Origin: Sambucus nigra
Taxonomy: Eukaryota; Streptophyta; Magnoliopsida; Dipsacales; Adoxaceae
Direction of reading: 5' to 3'
NCBI GenBank assembly: GCA_949130495.1
Contig: OX422218.1
Span: 46,462,823-46,526,822 of the forward strand
Length of the DNA: 64,000 nucleotides
Made by a program: the position numbers and the translations under genes. Of this stretch, positions 1 through 13,433 are shown in pieces. Every line of letters starts with the position of its first letter. Positions within the stretch are counted from its first letter, which is position 1. The notes beneath the pieces were generated by a model. It searched no databases, was not told the origin of the DNA, and saw nothing but the letters and a program-made list of their open reading frames with translations.

Positions 1-578
1 TTGCATAATCCTACTCAATTATTGCATTACAATGGTCAACTATTTTTTTTTTAATAAAAAACTTATGTATAAAAAAATCAGTTTAAAAAGAAAATGTTTT
101 AAAAAAATTCAATATTTATAGCTATGAAAAAAAGGCAATATGTATAAAAATGTTATATAATAACTTTTTTCTAATACTTTATTTATTACAAGACCACAAC
201 TTAAAAAAATATATAATTTTTTTTATTAAAAATAGTTGTACAAAAATTGTATTTAGACTCAACTATATTGTCTATAAAGTTGCAAGGGCAATTCAAATAG
301 TGCATGAAAGAAACTAACATGTTTGTAACGTTGTTGGCATTTTCGGCACTGAATAATTAAGCGACAAAAGTGAGGTCAAGTTTTTAAAAGAGCCACCATA
401 AAAACAATTAGGAACATGATCTATTAAATCTTAAAAAAAGCCCAGAAATCTACTATTTACTCAAATATATAAATAAAAATAAATTAAATAAAACTTATGT
501 GTGCCGGTAAAGATTGGTTGCTAACAAAAATGCACCGGGATAAATTATGAGCGTGCCATCGGCGCGGGCACACCTTAG

Positions 579-638
<60 letters not shown>

Positions 639-1700
639 GGGCTTAGGCTAAATTAGGTTTCCAAAGAGTCTAGACCTGCTACTTGTAAATCGATTATACT
701 AGGTACTCAAGACTAAATAATCAAATTGGCTTCCATATAAATACAAGGAAATCCTAAATTACATTCCGGTAATTTACTTATTTTCTCTATATAGTTGTAG
801 TTAATTCCACTAAATAATTATAATTTCATTCGAATTAATTATTTGAAAATCACTTAGAATAATGAGGTCTTGTGTGCAAAGTTACTATGATATGATTCCC
901 CACAGTAAGCATTCAATATCTACTTGGTCAAATAAATTCACCACTAGTTAAGCTTCTTATTTATATCATGATTCTCATAATAAACTTATTTGATACTCTA
1001 CCAGATTATAAAATAATCCACAAATCAAGTTTACTGGTAGAATAAAAACTTATAAGCATTTCGAGGAAAATACCACAATCCTAGATATTTCTTGGACTCA
1101 AATTCCTCTAAATTATGATCTCAAACCTACTTACACACACTTTTGCCAACTTGTGGGGATACAGATCCAATAATATTGAATCACAGCCATAGCAATAAAA
1201 TAAAATGTTATGAAAGTATTTCAATCCGCATAACCTTATGGTTTAAGATCCTATACATTGTTTACAAACCTATGAGATTGTGCAAGTCTAATATAGTTAG
1301 GGTCTAGACTTATATCGCATACATGAAACTGTTCAATACATTTGTGAATGTACCGGTAATAACTATCTTTCAACTATCAATTTTTTTTAAACCATCACAT
1401 ACGTTCTTTTATTTTGAGGTAAACTACTAAGATTTAACTCAAAATTTATTGATAGGATGTCAACTCCCTATCTAGATTGTGAATTGTTAAGTTGTACTAG
1501 AAGAATTCCAATCTCTTATCATCAATTTTGAACCAAATGTTAAATTGGCATAATTGAAAAAATTTGGGCTCAACTATTAAATTTTACATAGAAGCCCTTA
1601 AGTGGGAACGTTAATCCCATAATTGCTTTATGTCTTTTGGTGAGTTCAGTTTAAACAAAACAGTTTTTATGATTCCATAAGAAATCATTATGAAGGGGAT
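1..1700. other. AT-rich sequence without a recognisable gene
   Basis: No reading frame of useful length and no protein motif is visible on either strand. The stretch is AT-rich with many short homopolymers. One compound microsatellite (578-638) interrupts it. It could be a decayed LTR or leader of the old element whose pol remnant (C) lies beyond element A, but I see no second copy of it to prove that. Confidence 0.5.
578..638. repeat. compound (TG)n(AT)n microsatellite
   Basis: A run of TG dinucleotides, with one TGCG interruption near its start, passes directly into a run of AT dinucleotides. Confidence 0.95.
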
Positions 1701-3329
<1,629 letters not shown>

Positions 3330-3746
3330 TGTGGGTACCTCGATTTGTCACCATGGGCCCAGACGAGTCGCCTAGTAGAAATGACCTAAAATATGGGAAC
3401 CTTGCATCTCAACCAAAATAAGTTACGACTTAGTCTATTCCTAAGATCTCGTAAGGAGATATTATAGGAGTAATGGATGGACGTGGGGAAGTCCAACATC
3501 CCCACTCCTCAAAAACAGAGATGGATATAATAAAGCCTAGACCTGGGGAAAGAGGCATGCATTTAATTTTCTGTAAAACACTCCCCGGAGTATAGAGAAA
3601 TAATACTGAGAGCACCACCGTGGATATAGGCATTCTTGCTGAACTATGTACATTCTGTGTTGTGTGATTGACATTCATTACATTCTTTATTTACTTTGGT
3701 GATTGTCTTTTCTTGTGAACTTGTGTTGAACATAATTGTCACCACA
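3330..3746 (+). repeat. Element A 5' LTR
   Basis: Begins TGTGGGTACC and ends CACCACA. It matches 23931-24347 along its whole length with scattered substitutions. It contains the pair of words CTCCCCGGAGTATAGAG and GAGAGCACCACCGTGG, which are preserved in both copies. Confidence 0.93.
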
Positions 3747-3748
3747 AT

Positions 3749-3764
3749 TGGCACCGTCTGTGGA
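3749..3764 (+). other. Element A primer binding site
   Basis: TGGCACCGTCTGTGGA starts 2 bp inside the 5' LTR end. The form TGGCRCCGTCTGTGG is common at this place in Tat-like plant elements. I do not name the priming tRNA because I cannot check it here. Confidence 0.75.
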
Positions 3765-4389
3765 AGCGTTTGTCTTCCTTTAATAAAGCCCTCACTAGCA
3801 AATAATCTGAAATATCTGGTCACAGCAGAAACTCCCCTCAAGCAAGGGATATCCAAGAACAGCCTGCCCCTCGCAGGATCATATTAGAAGTTTGACGTTC
3901 TAATTAAAGGGGTCTCCCAGAACGACAGGCCTCAGAATAAATTTAGGGACCAACGAGGTCCTCACAGATCTTCGAGTTGAAGGATGCCTATGAGGCAAGG
4001 CTCCAAGAGCAAGGGGAGGTCACTCGCAAGAAAGAGGCTGGGAATGCTCGCCTAAAATGGATGTTGGAAAGGATGGAGAAATAACTCCATCACAGCACTA
4101 GGCGACGTCCATACCACACTCCTAGCCCTCAGGAAAGCAAGTATCACAACCGAGGAAGGATCCCTAGATGAGGATCCCCAGGAAGTGAGAAGCATGAGTC
4201 TGATGATGACTTGCTCGAGCAATAGCAACCAATTCACCATTATAATATATAAAATTTAGTCCAAAGAGAAATGAATCAGCACCCAGAACATCGGGGTGCC
4301 AAATCGACCAGAGAGCTTGCTCAGCGAGCTCTCAGGACCCAGATGAAATGTCCTTTCTCAAGGAAAATAAAATAATAAGAAGCCCCCCA

Positions 4390-5345
4390 AAAGTTCACAA
4401 TTCCGAGATTCAAGATCTATGATGGAAAAACTAACCCTATCGATCACGTTATGCAGTACAGGCATGCCATGACTCTCTGGAACCACAGGGATGCACTAGT
4501 GTGCCAAATTTTTCCCATAAGTCTGCATAATGTGGCCCAGAATTGGTTCGAGAGGCTCCCTCATAGATCCATCAGGAGCTTTGAGTCCCCGACTGACCTC
4601 TTCACAACTCTCTTCATTACTAGAAGCTCCCATCCAAAAAGGATGGATGCTTTGCTAACAATGCAGAAGGTGCCTAAGGAGAGCCTCCGAGACTACACAA
4701 AGAGGTACTGGAAGTTGTTCAACGAGGTCGAGGACTCTCAGAACAGGTAGAAGTGGACTCTTTTAAGATTGTCCTATCCAGCTCTTTCCTTCTGCACTAA
4801 TCCTTGATGAAGAAAGAGGCCACAACCATCGATGACCTGATGGCTCGCATCGAAAAGTACGCCAAAGTTGAGGATGTGACCCACCTCAGTGTAGGGGAGA
4901 ATGGTCGAGCTAAGCTCGCTGCCAAGGGAAATGATAAGGCCAAAAACCAGAATAGAGGAGGCAATAATGGGGGCAATGGTGGCTCCAAGAATGGAGTAAA
5001 GATCGATACTTCAAAAGCATTTAAGTCAATAAACAATATCTTCAATGAACCAATATAAAAGATCCTAGCAAAAATCAGAGATGAGCCATTTGTTAACTGG
5101 ACCAAAAAGATGGGAGGATATCCCTCAAAGAGAAACAACGCGCTGAGATGCATTTTTCATAAGAAGGGAGGACATAAGACTGAGCACTACAAGGCTCTTA
5201 AGCCCCAGCTTGAAGAGTTGGACCACACCGAGCATCTGAACGAGTTTGTGGAGAAGAAGGCATAGAAAGTTGCTGCTAATGGAGACACAAGGCCCGACAA
5301 CGTACTAGAGGATGATGTTGGCCATGAATTTTCCATAATTCATGG
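4390..5345 (+). pseudogene. Element A gag remnant
   Basis: The capsid-type retrotransposon gag region is readable at about 4400-4745, with the family pattern of a Trp-containing 'AQNWFERLP' segment followed by 'SLRDYTKRYW'. After in-frame stops near 4748 and 5056, a basic Gly/Asn-rich segment (4900-5000) and a degenerate zinc-knuckle-like stretch (about 5145-5215, Cys and the GH pair kept, final Cys replaced by Tyr) follow. Gag would form the particle that packages element RNA. The stops and missing start make it non-functional. Confidence 0.8.
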
Positions 5346-5479
5346 GGCATCTGATATGATGCAGATTCAAGGGAATTAAACTTGGATGAAAGTGAAAAAT
5401 CTTACAGTAGTAATGTAATATTTTTCAGATCGATCCAGTGAAGACACAGTCAGGAAAGCGTTAGCGAGCCGATGACGTC

Positions 5480-6055
5480 GATTACAACAAACACATCATG
5501 TTCATAGATGAAGATCTAGTGGGGGTAAGAACCCCAAATCATGACGCCTTGATTATTACCCTGAGGATAGCCAATTATGATGTCAACAAGTTGATCGTTG
5601 ACTAGGGAAGCTCATCCGAGGTAATGTATCTTGACCTATTCAGAAAATTAAATTTAAGCATTTTCGACTTTAATGAAGACATTATCCCTCTAGTTGGCTT
5701 CGTTGGGAAAGTAACTATTCCATTATGAAAGATCGTATTGCCAGTAACGGCAGTAAATGTCTCCAAGATGATTGAGTTTTTGGTAGTCGACATTGACTCT
5801 CCATATCAAGCTATCCTCGACAAAGGGTGGATACATGCAATGAGGGCAGTCCCGTCGACCTACCAACAGAAACTCAAGTACGTGATTGTGTGAGGAGTGA
5901 TGGATATCCACAGAGATTAAGCGATAGCAGGAAGGTGCTTCATAGAAGCCATTCTCCCGAAAAAAGAGAACAAGGTCTAGAAGGCCAAAGAGAAGGTCGA
6001 GGAGAAAGAAGGTTTCATACCTTTGAAATAGAAACTAAAGTATGGAAGACCCAGA
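5480..6055 (+). pseudogene. Element A aspartic protease remnant
   Basis: The active-site segment reads V-D-stop-G-S-S near 5596-5613, so the Thr or Ser of the usual D-T/S-G triad is replaced by TAG. The conserved Tat-type flanks are kept: hydrophobic strand before it, 'LFRKLNLS' after it, then 'PLVGFVG' and 'VVDIDSPYQAIL' further on. The enzyme would cut the gag-pol polyprotein. Further stops near 5730 and 5890 confirm decay. Confidence 0.78.
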
Positions 6056-7080
6056 GTGGAGGAGGCCAGGATCCTCTCCTCCGAGAGAGACATTGAAAAC
6101 CTGGAAGTAGTCGCAGCCGGTGGTAACAAAAAGGATAGGAGTTTCTTGATAGGGACATCTCTCACAGATCAAGAGAAGAAAGAATTGACAGTGCTATTAA
6201 GGAGAAACCTAGATGTTTTCACGTGGGAACCGTACGAGCTACCTGGAATTGATCCTAGTGTGGTTTGTCATCGGTTGCACGTCAACCCCACTTTTAGGCC
6301 CATCGAGCAGAAGGCACGACGAACTGTGCCAGAGAAGGCCAAAGCTGTAGAAAAGGAAGTAGAGATGCTGCTGGATTCCAGATCTATATGGGAAGTTAAA
6401 TTCCATAAATGGCTATCCAACCCAGTAGTGGTTTCGAACAATAATGGAATATTGAGAGTTTGCATCAATTTCAATGACCTTAACATCGTATGCCCTAAGG
6501 AAAGTTTCCCCTCCCAAAGATCGACCAATTGGTGGACAATACAACAGCTCATAATAGAATGAGTTTTCTAGACGCATATTCGGGGTATCGCCAGATTCCT
6601 CTATATGCACGAGACGAAGATGAGATCGCGTTCATTACCACCGTTGAATTATGCTTCTATAAATTTATGCCCTTTGGGCTCAAGAATGCAGGAGCAACTT
6701 ACCAGCGACTGGTCACCAAGATGTTCAAAGAACAAATGGGAGATACCATGTAAGTCTACATTGATGATATGATCGTCAAGAGAAAACACAAAGAGAACAA
6801 TCTCTCAGACCTATCAAGGACCTTCCAAATCCTCAGGAAATACCTAATGAAACACAACGCGAGAAAGTGTTCTTTCGGTGTCCAGTTAAGAAAATTTCTC
6901 AGCTACTTGGTTAGCGAGAGAGGCATTGAAGCCAACCCAAACCAGATCAATGCAATCAACAAGGTAAATCCTCTGTGTATAATAAGATATGTACAAAGGC
7001 TCACGGGTATGCTCACCACCTTGAATAGGTTCATCTCGAAGTTCTCGGAGAAGTTCGAGCCATTTTTTAGCTATTAAAAA
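6056..7080 (+). pseudogene. Element A reverse transcriptase remnant
   Basis: Open from 6056 in one frame, it starts with the N-terminal connector ('LPGIDPSVVCHRLHV') and passes through 'NPVVVSNNNGILRVCINFNDLN'. It then shifts frame near 6520 to 'FLDAYSGYRQIPL' and 'MPFGLKNAGATYQRL'. The catalytic tetrad is preserved as Y-I-D-D at about 6757-6768, directly after an in-frame TAA at 6751. The thumb side ('KCSFGVQLRKFLSYLVSERGIEANP') follows. The domain order and motifs are those of Tat-lineage RT. Confidence 0.85.
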
Positions 7081-7570
7081 GAAGCAAAATGGTAGAATGG
7101 AACTAAGATTGCTCGAGAGAATTGTAAGATCTCAAATCTTATCTCAGAACACCACCCTTTCTCGTAATACCTGAAGAGATTGATTCCTTGTACTTATACC
7201 TTGTCGTCTCCAGCCATGCCGTCAGTTATGCACTGGTGTGCGAAAAGATAGGAATCTAGCACCCAGTCTACTACGCGAGCAAGACCTTATTGGACGTCGA
7301 GCAGTGCTACCTATCACTGGAAAAGCTCACCTTTGCATTAGTGGTAGCCTCGAGGAAACTGGTGCACTAATTCTAAGATCACACTATTATTATCCTTACA
7401 TCACACCCCCTTAAAGCAGTCCTGCAAAAAGTGGATCTGTCTCGCAGACTATCCAAGTGGTCAGTCGAGCTCGGACGATTTAACATCTAATTTTAACCCA
7501 GGAATGCAATCAAGGGGCAGGTCCTCGCCGACCTCATCACGGAATTCACAGGGGAGCGGCCTCGCGACCA
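7081..7570 (+). pseudogene. Element A RNase H remnant (gypsy type)
   Basis: Several stops interrupt it, but the family pattern can be followed: 'SHAVSYALVCEK' (first acidic residue region), 'HPVYYASKTLLDVEQCYLSLEKL' (conserved Glu and Ser-Lys), then 'LSKWSVELGRFNI' and 'AIKGQVLADLITEF', the typical end of the domain with its Ala-Asp. It would degrade the RNA strand during reverse transcription. Confidence 0.75.
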
Positions 7571-7609
7571 ACTTCAACCCATGGATCAGAGGGAAAATCA
7601 CTCAACAGG

Positions 7610-8010
7610 AGGAGTTTGTCGATTATTTGTTGATGGAGCCTCTAACTTAAAAGGGGCAGGAGTATGCATTGTGCTCGTTACTCCATAAGATACAATTCTC
7701 GAGCAGGGCATTAGACTTGGATTTGAAGCCTCCAATAATGAGGCAGAATACAATGCTTTGATAGCAGGCCTGCAGAAGGCACAGGCATTGGGTGAAAAAT
7801 AGCTACAGGTGTTCGGCAACTCACAATTGTTCTCCAATAAGATAAGTGGGGGCTTCAACGTGAGGATGAAAGACTGAAAGCCTACCTCGCCTTAGAAAAA
7901 AATGTTAATGTCCAAGTTTGAGGAAGCCAATGTCCAACAGTTTTCTAGAGGACAAAACAGTCATGTCGACTGTATAGCAACCTTAAGTTCAGTAATCGAC
8001 TCCGACTTGA
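7610..8010 (+). pseudogene. Element A second, archaeal-type RNase H remnant
   Basis: After the gypsy RNase H a second RNase H pattern appears: 'FVDGASNLKGAGVCIVL' (first Asp with Gly-Ala), 'ASNNEAEYNALIAGLQKA' (catalytic Glu), a D-to-N changed 'GNSQLFSNKISG', and a final 'NSHVDCIATLSS' in place of the usual N-x-x-A-D-x-L-A. This tandem arrangement is the hallmark of the Tat lineage. Three in-frame stops and the changed Asp show it is dead. Confidence 0.8.
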
Positions 8011-8269
8011 AGAGAAAAATCCCTATAGACTTCCTCGCCCAGCCGAACATCATCCAGAGTGAAGAGCTGCCTGACATGGGCCTATTCTCAAGATTGAATT
8101 AGCACCCAGTTGGATGAACCCCCTAAGGGACTATTTAAAGGATGGTGCACTACCAGATGATAAGAAGGTCTCTCATCTGATAAGAGTACAAGATGCCCAC
8201 TTCTACTTATCTCCTGAGGGAAAGCTATATAAGAGATCATTCACCGGCCCTTCCTCCAATGTGTTCCCC

Positions 8270-9350
8270 TAAAGGACATCGAGCAAGTGCTACATGAGAT
8301 CCATAAAGGAACCTACGAGAGCCATATTGGAGGGAGATCGCTAACTTTTTGAGCAATGAAGTAAGGCTATTGGTGGCCATATATGCAGAAAGATTTCGGA
8401 TTATATGCTCGTAAGTGCGAAAAATGTCAGCTACATGCTCTTACGGTCCATCAACCTACCAGCGACCTAAGATCACTTACCAACCCTTGGCCTTTTGCCC
8501 AATGGGGAATGGACATTATGGGCCCTCTTCCTACCACTGCCGATAATCGCAAGTATCTATTGGTCGCCACAGGCTATTTCACCAAATGGATTGAGGTAGA
8601 GCCACTGGTAAACATTAAGGATGCAGATATGATGGGATTCATATGGAAAAACATAATTACCCGCTTTGGGATCCCCATAACAATCATCACTGATAACTGA
8701 ATGCAGTTCGAGAGTGGCCCCTTCTAGAGTTTTTGCAACGAGCATAGGATCAGCCACCTTTTTAGCTCGGTTGCCTATCCCTAGAGCAACGATAAAGATG
8801 AGTCTTCCAACAAAATAGTGATTGATGGGTTGAAAAAATGACTTGAGAGAGCCAAAGGCGCATGGGTGAGCGAACTGCCACACATTCTGTGGGCTTACCG
8901 CACTTTCCCATGACTAGCAACTGGGGAAACCACATTTCGACTAACATATGGAATGAAAGAAATCATCCCCTTAGAAGCTGGACTCCCAACCATGAGATCC
9001 ACCTTGGTCGACCAAGGCCAGAAAGATGCAACATTACTCGCTGAACTTGACCTAGCTGACGAATGCAGAGAACTAGCCCTAGTAAGACTAGAGAGCTATC
9101 AGTAACAGCTCACAAAACACTATAACAAAAAGGTCAATCCAAGGACATTCCATATTGGGGACTATGTCCTAAGAAAAGTTCTTGGCAGCATAGTAAAACC
9201 ATCTGATGGCAAGATGGGTCCAAACTGGGAGGGACCATTCGAGGTGACAAGGGACGACCTATAAGGATCCTATCACTTAGAAACGTTGGAGGTCAAAGAG
9301 ACACCCCGAGCATGGAACGCAACCAACCTGAAAAAATTCTATTTCTAGTT
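8270..9350 (+). pseudogene. Element A integrase remnant
   Basis: The HHCC zinc finger is recognisable ('CEKCQLHA' as the Cys pair near 8420). The core contains the first Asp in 'GMDIMGPLP' (near 8515) and the second in 'ITIITDN' (near 8690), followed by a TGA where a Gly codon is expected. The third acidic region ('SVAYP' to 'DESSNKIVIDGL') has lost its usual context. The C-terminal part is still readable to 'NATNLKKFYF' and a TAG at about 9347. Confidence 0.82.
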
Positions 9351-9989
9351 TTTTCCTTAATCTTTTATCGCATTGTTGGAATTGGCAACTCATTTTTTAA
9401 TTGCTCTTGATTAGTAAAAGATTGTTTAGCAGTGACATTCTATGATGTGTTAATTTTGTATTATGAACTTTGTAACTTGCACACCTTTTCCATGCGATAG
9501 GCACATTACTCAGTATACAAAAGCAGGGAATCCTCCTCCTCAGGTTTTTGTTATGAAACATGAACAACTCTTAGCATTGCCCCTGGAAATATATGAAGCC
9601 CTACAGGGGACCCTTAGGCAGCTCGACCAAATCGAATAGGTCGCAAAATAATTTTTGTCTCAGAAAACTTGATCGGATAGAACATCCAATACTAGGCATG
9701 TCCTCGCCATTTCCATACTTAGGCCTAAGGGAGTGTGACGACATGACCTAAAAGGTAATGTGGGGAATAATGGTATCTCATAAGCATACTGTACTAGGAG
9801 GATACTCACACAACAAAACAACTTTACCTACATCAAATCTAGTCGGGTACGAAGAGCTCAAGATAATCAAACAAAAAATTAATGAAGTAAATATACACAA
9901 AACATTCTTAGTAGGCAAAACGCCCAAAATATAAATATTTTATTACTTCGTTACATTTACAAAAGGTTACAGTGAAGTAAGGAAATGTT
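9351..9989. other. Element A spacer between pol and the antisense genes
   Basis: No reading frame of note. It begins directly after the pol stop and ends where coding-like sequence on the - strand begins. It may hold the 3' flank of the antisense unit. Confidence 0.5.
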
Positions 9990-10780
9990 AATGAGGATTA
10001 GGCCTCTGAGTAAGATAACCATCCACTTGCGATCTTTGGCCGTCGTTCGAATGAGGGGATAATTCTTCCTCAACTTCATTCTCATGTGGCTCTAATAGCT
10101 GCCTAGGGATAGCATCTATAGGGACCCACTAGTCGTCCCTCCTGAATGTATTAGGCCTCAGAGTTGAAGGAGAGATCTTGTGACGATACTAGAGTACTGA
10201 GTTACTGGGGACCTACAGCTCCCTGAGGGTGCTCAACCTTTCCCTAATAAAGGGTAGCTCTTCAAACTCTATCAACCTCGCCGGAGCATCTATCCAACCT
10301 TGGTTATAACCATCATCCCACACTCACCGAGGTCCTTCCATGAACAAATGCCTCAGCCATGTGACATCTCTTTGAAGCCTAGCAGTAATCACGTATGCTC
10401 GGCCAACATATTCTCGAAGCTCATCCATCTCCCTAGATGGACCCCCTCTATCTGGACCAGCTCAAAAACTAGCCGATGAGGTAGAACCTTATAAAAATAG
10501 AGGGGCGGCGCTCGGCCCAGTGCCAGCTCGCGGAACACCCAATGAAGAGGAAACTCGTAAAACTTAAGGTACGATGCTTGGCACATGCTCCTTGAGTCGC
10601 GACACCTCCCTCCTCAGAGTCTCGTTATCCTATTGAAGAACTTCTTCGACTTGATTGATTTAAAAGGCATCTAGAAGCTTAGCTCTCAAAGTGGTAACTT
10701 CTTCTTGGACAGAGGCACCAACTTCTTAAATCTCCTAAAGTCTATCCTTCAGTTTGGCGATGAGTTTAGAATGGTCTTTA
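9990..10780 (-). pseudogene. Element A antisense coding remnant with coiled-coil character
   Basis: Read on the - strand from about 10690, the sequence gives heptad-like helix segments ('NETLRREVSRLKEHV', then 'REMDELREYVGRAYVI' and 'RLQRDVTWLRHLFMEG'), then an acidic tail toward 10000. Frame changes and stops break it. This fits the 3' part of the antisense unit of Grande- or Retand-like elements, but I recognise no named domain. The link to the gene upstream at 11083-12034 (same strand) is an inference from position. Confidence 0.45.
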
Positions 10781-11082
10781 AATCTCTTATTGCTCGACCT
10801 GAGAGACTTACAAATCCTAACGAAGGCTTGGCGAACCTGATTGCTCGCATTAGGACTAAGCATCCTTACCAGTTGAGAGGTGGCAGGTATATAATCATAT
10901 ACATCATTCAACTACAGGCCATACAAGCATTCAACAGCAGAAGAATCAGAACAGAAAAGAGAAAGTATTTTCATTTCATTCAAATAAAGAGGTCCAAGTA
11001 CATCGGTAATTAAAAAGAGGAGTACAAACAAAGTAAAAAATACAAAAGAAGTCCTAAGAACAAGCTAGCTAGAAACCTTGGT

Positions 11083-12034
11083 TTATTTAGAGGTCGCTGG
11101 TTGGTTTCCCTTATCAACAGCAACAGGAGCCCCTCCCTCAGATGGAGCAACTACTGTTCCTTGAACAGAGGGAGTATTAGAAGGAACAGTCTTGGGGATA
11201 GGAACTCCACCATCAAGGGTCGGGGAAGGAGCCTCATCCACAATAGGCTTCAGGCCTAGATCATACTCGTCAAATAATGGAGAATAGATGTCCACTCCAG
11301 TAGCCAGAAGAGCCTTGTTCTAGACCTTCTTGAAGTTCAATCGGCTGATGTAGTCAATTTTAACATTGGCATCTTCATACTCAGCGACCCAACCGACATT
11401 GTAAGAGCTCTCCTTGAGGGTGGTAGTCTCGAAATCCACCTTCTGCACCTTCACTGCTAGCACCTTATTTTCCACTACCACAGTAAGCATGCTCATGCAG
11501 ACTAGGTCGTAGGACTTCTCAACTCATTGAGCTCCTTAGTCACCACCTACTTCACTTTGTTGGCTTCAGCGAGGGTGGGATTGGAGGACTTTTGGGCCTG
11601 GTTGGTAGCCTTCAAGCTGGCTTCCAACTCGACATTCTTCCCCTTTATCTCAACATTCTTCTTTTCCAGATCGACCTAACCCCTCACCAGCTCATCGCGA
11701 GTACGTTAGAGGATGGAAAAATCAGTCACAAACTGTAAAGAAGAGAAACATTAAATAGAATGTTGCAAGCATGGAGAAGCACTAAACATAATATTGTAAA
11801 CATAAAGGAGAAAATGCGTACTTACTAAGGCTAGCCTCTGACTCACCTCCAGAGCTAACTCTTCAATCTCCATCGCCTTTTGACGTTCTGTAGGCAAAAT
11901 TAATCTTTCGAGCAATGCAGGGGCCAAATGAGGAGAGAGGGCAACAGAAGCCCCCTCAGGCAAAGAAGACACGGGAACCAAATCTTACCCTGCATTTGTC
12001 CTTATCTCCTCTCTCCTTCTCTTCTCTCCTCTTC
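11083..12034 (-). pseudogene. Element A antisense gene, 3' part, cut off by element B
   Basis: On the - strand the segment 11981-11810 is open ('RLILPTERQKAMEIEELALEVSQ'). It is followed by an intron-like AT-rich gap, then a Lys/Glu-rich coiled coil around 11690-11560. An open Pro/Ser-rich tail (11295-11083, 70 codons) ends at a TAA. The other half of the gene lies at 22401-23514; the two were contiguous before element B inserted with target duplication ACTCT at 12035-12039 and 22396-22400. Function is unknown. Confidence 0.6.
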
Positions 12035-12039
12035 ACTCT

Positions 12040-13424
12040 TGACGCGACTTAATATTTGTCTCAAAAGTGCGTATTTATCTAGGCTCAAGTGCAAGCCTTG
12101 TCGCTCAAGTAATAACCCGGTAAGTAGGGATCGTCTCCACAGGGATCAAAATTGCCAAACAATAACAAGAAAAATTACCAAACCTTGAAATGATTTCTTG
12201 AAAGAAATAAAAAGATGATTGATTTTTTTGGGAAAATTTCTAAAAATTTACTTATGAAAAACAATTGGAAATTAACAGCAAAATTCGGGTTTAACAATTT
12301 AGAGAAAATTAGGGTAGGGTACAATCCCTCAATCCTTAACAAATTATTCTTTAGAATATTAAAATTATAAATCAAAATTCTTAATTAAATCCAGTCCTTA
12401 TCATCACTAAGCATTACATATATGAGGTTCAAGACCGCATCATATGAAATCAAAGATCAATATAAGGCGGTGAACGGCAAATTATACATACAAAGCATTC
12501 TTAAACATCCCAAGTACCTAGGGCAAGAGAGATTAAAAGATATGACAATGCATATATGATTTTCATTCACGATTCAACCAACATTTTTATTTATTTTCTA
12601 ATTTTCCATACGAATAATTTGTATTAGGATTGAGTTCATGTACCCCAACCCTTGAGAAATTAGCTACTCATGATTTGGTTGAAAAATAAATTCACATATG
12701 AAACTATGAAATTGCAGAACATTGTAAGAAATTTGCAGAAATTAAACAAAAGAGAATAGAATGATATTACTTGAATTCAGCACAAAAATGGAATTGAGAT
12801 TCGGAATACAACTAGGGTTCATGCAAATCTTGAAGGAAATGGAAATTTGATCTAAAAATCTGATCTAAAAACTCTCTCTAAAATTTCTAACCCTAGCCTC
12901 TCTCTAGCCTCCTCTCAAATGATGTAGGTCATGGGCTTTTATAGCACAAAATCTCAAAATTGACAACCAATAGTGCTTGTGGAACAAGTTTTCCAAGAGT
13001 TGCACTGCATTAAATGCATAATTAATGTCAGAAATCCGCACATCTAGACTCTTCATTATCCCGCAACTTCAAAACATCGTAACTTCTTCACCGTAGCTCG
13101 GATTGAGGTGCCGTTTTTTCCAGTATTCTTGTAATTTATAGCTCTTCAACTTTCTAGTTGGCCCCACCTCCGGACTAAGGCTGAAAAATTACGAAAATGC
13201 CCTTCAACCCTCCATTTCTAGGTTTCTTTCACTGTTTTGCATTCTCCTTCGCACTAACTTGCGTGAAATACCTGTAAAACACATGAGAAATACACAAAAC
13301 AAGAAATACTTGCCAAAAAAGGTTAGTAGAATACATTTGAGACAAATCCAAGCTACTTACACTGCACGGGATCATAAAAATACTGAAATTAAGGGGATAA
13401 ATGTGAAGAATATGTGCCTAAACA
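12040..13424 (-). repeat. Element B 3' LTR
   Basis: 1385 bp, nearly identical to 21012-22395. Starts TGACGCGACTT and ends CCTAAACA on the + strand. On the element strand, a TATA-like TATAAAAG at 12943-12936 marks the expected promoter position, as in the other LTR. Confidence 0.95.
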
Positions 13425-13433
13425 CACCCCCTA
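13425..13433 (-). other. Element B polypurine tract
   Basis: On the - strand TAGGGGGTG abuts the LTR start TGTTTAGG. This is the expected site for plus-strand priming during reverse transcription. Confidence 0.85.

Noticed and set aside
10705..11013. 102-codon + strand frame in element A
   Set aside because: It runs against the antisense coding strand and spans an intron-like region. No motif.
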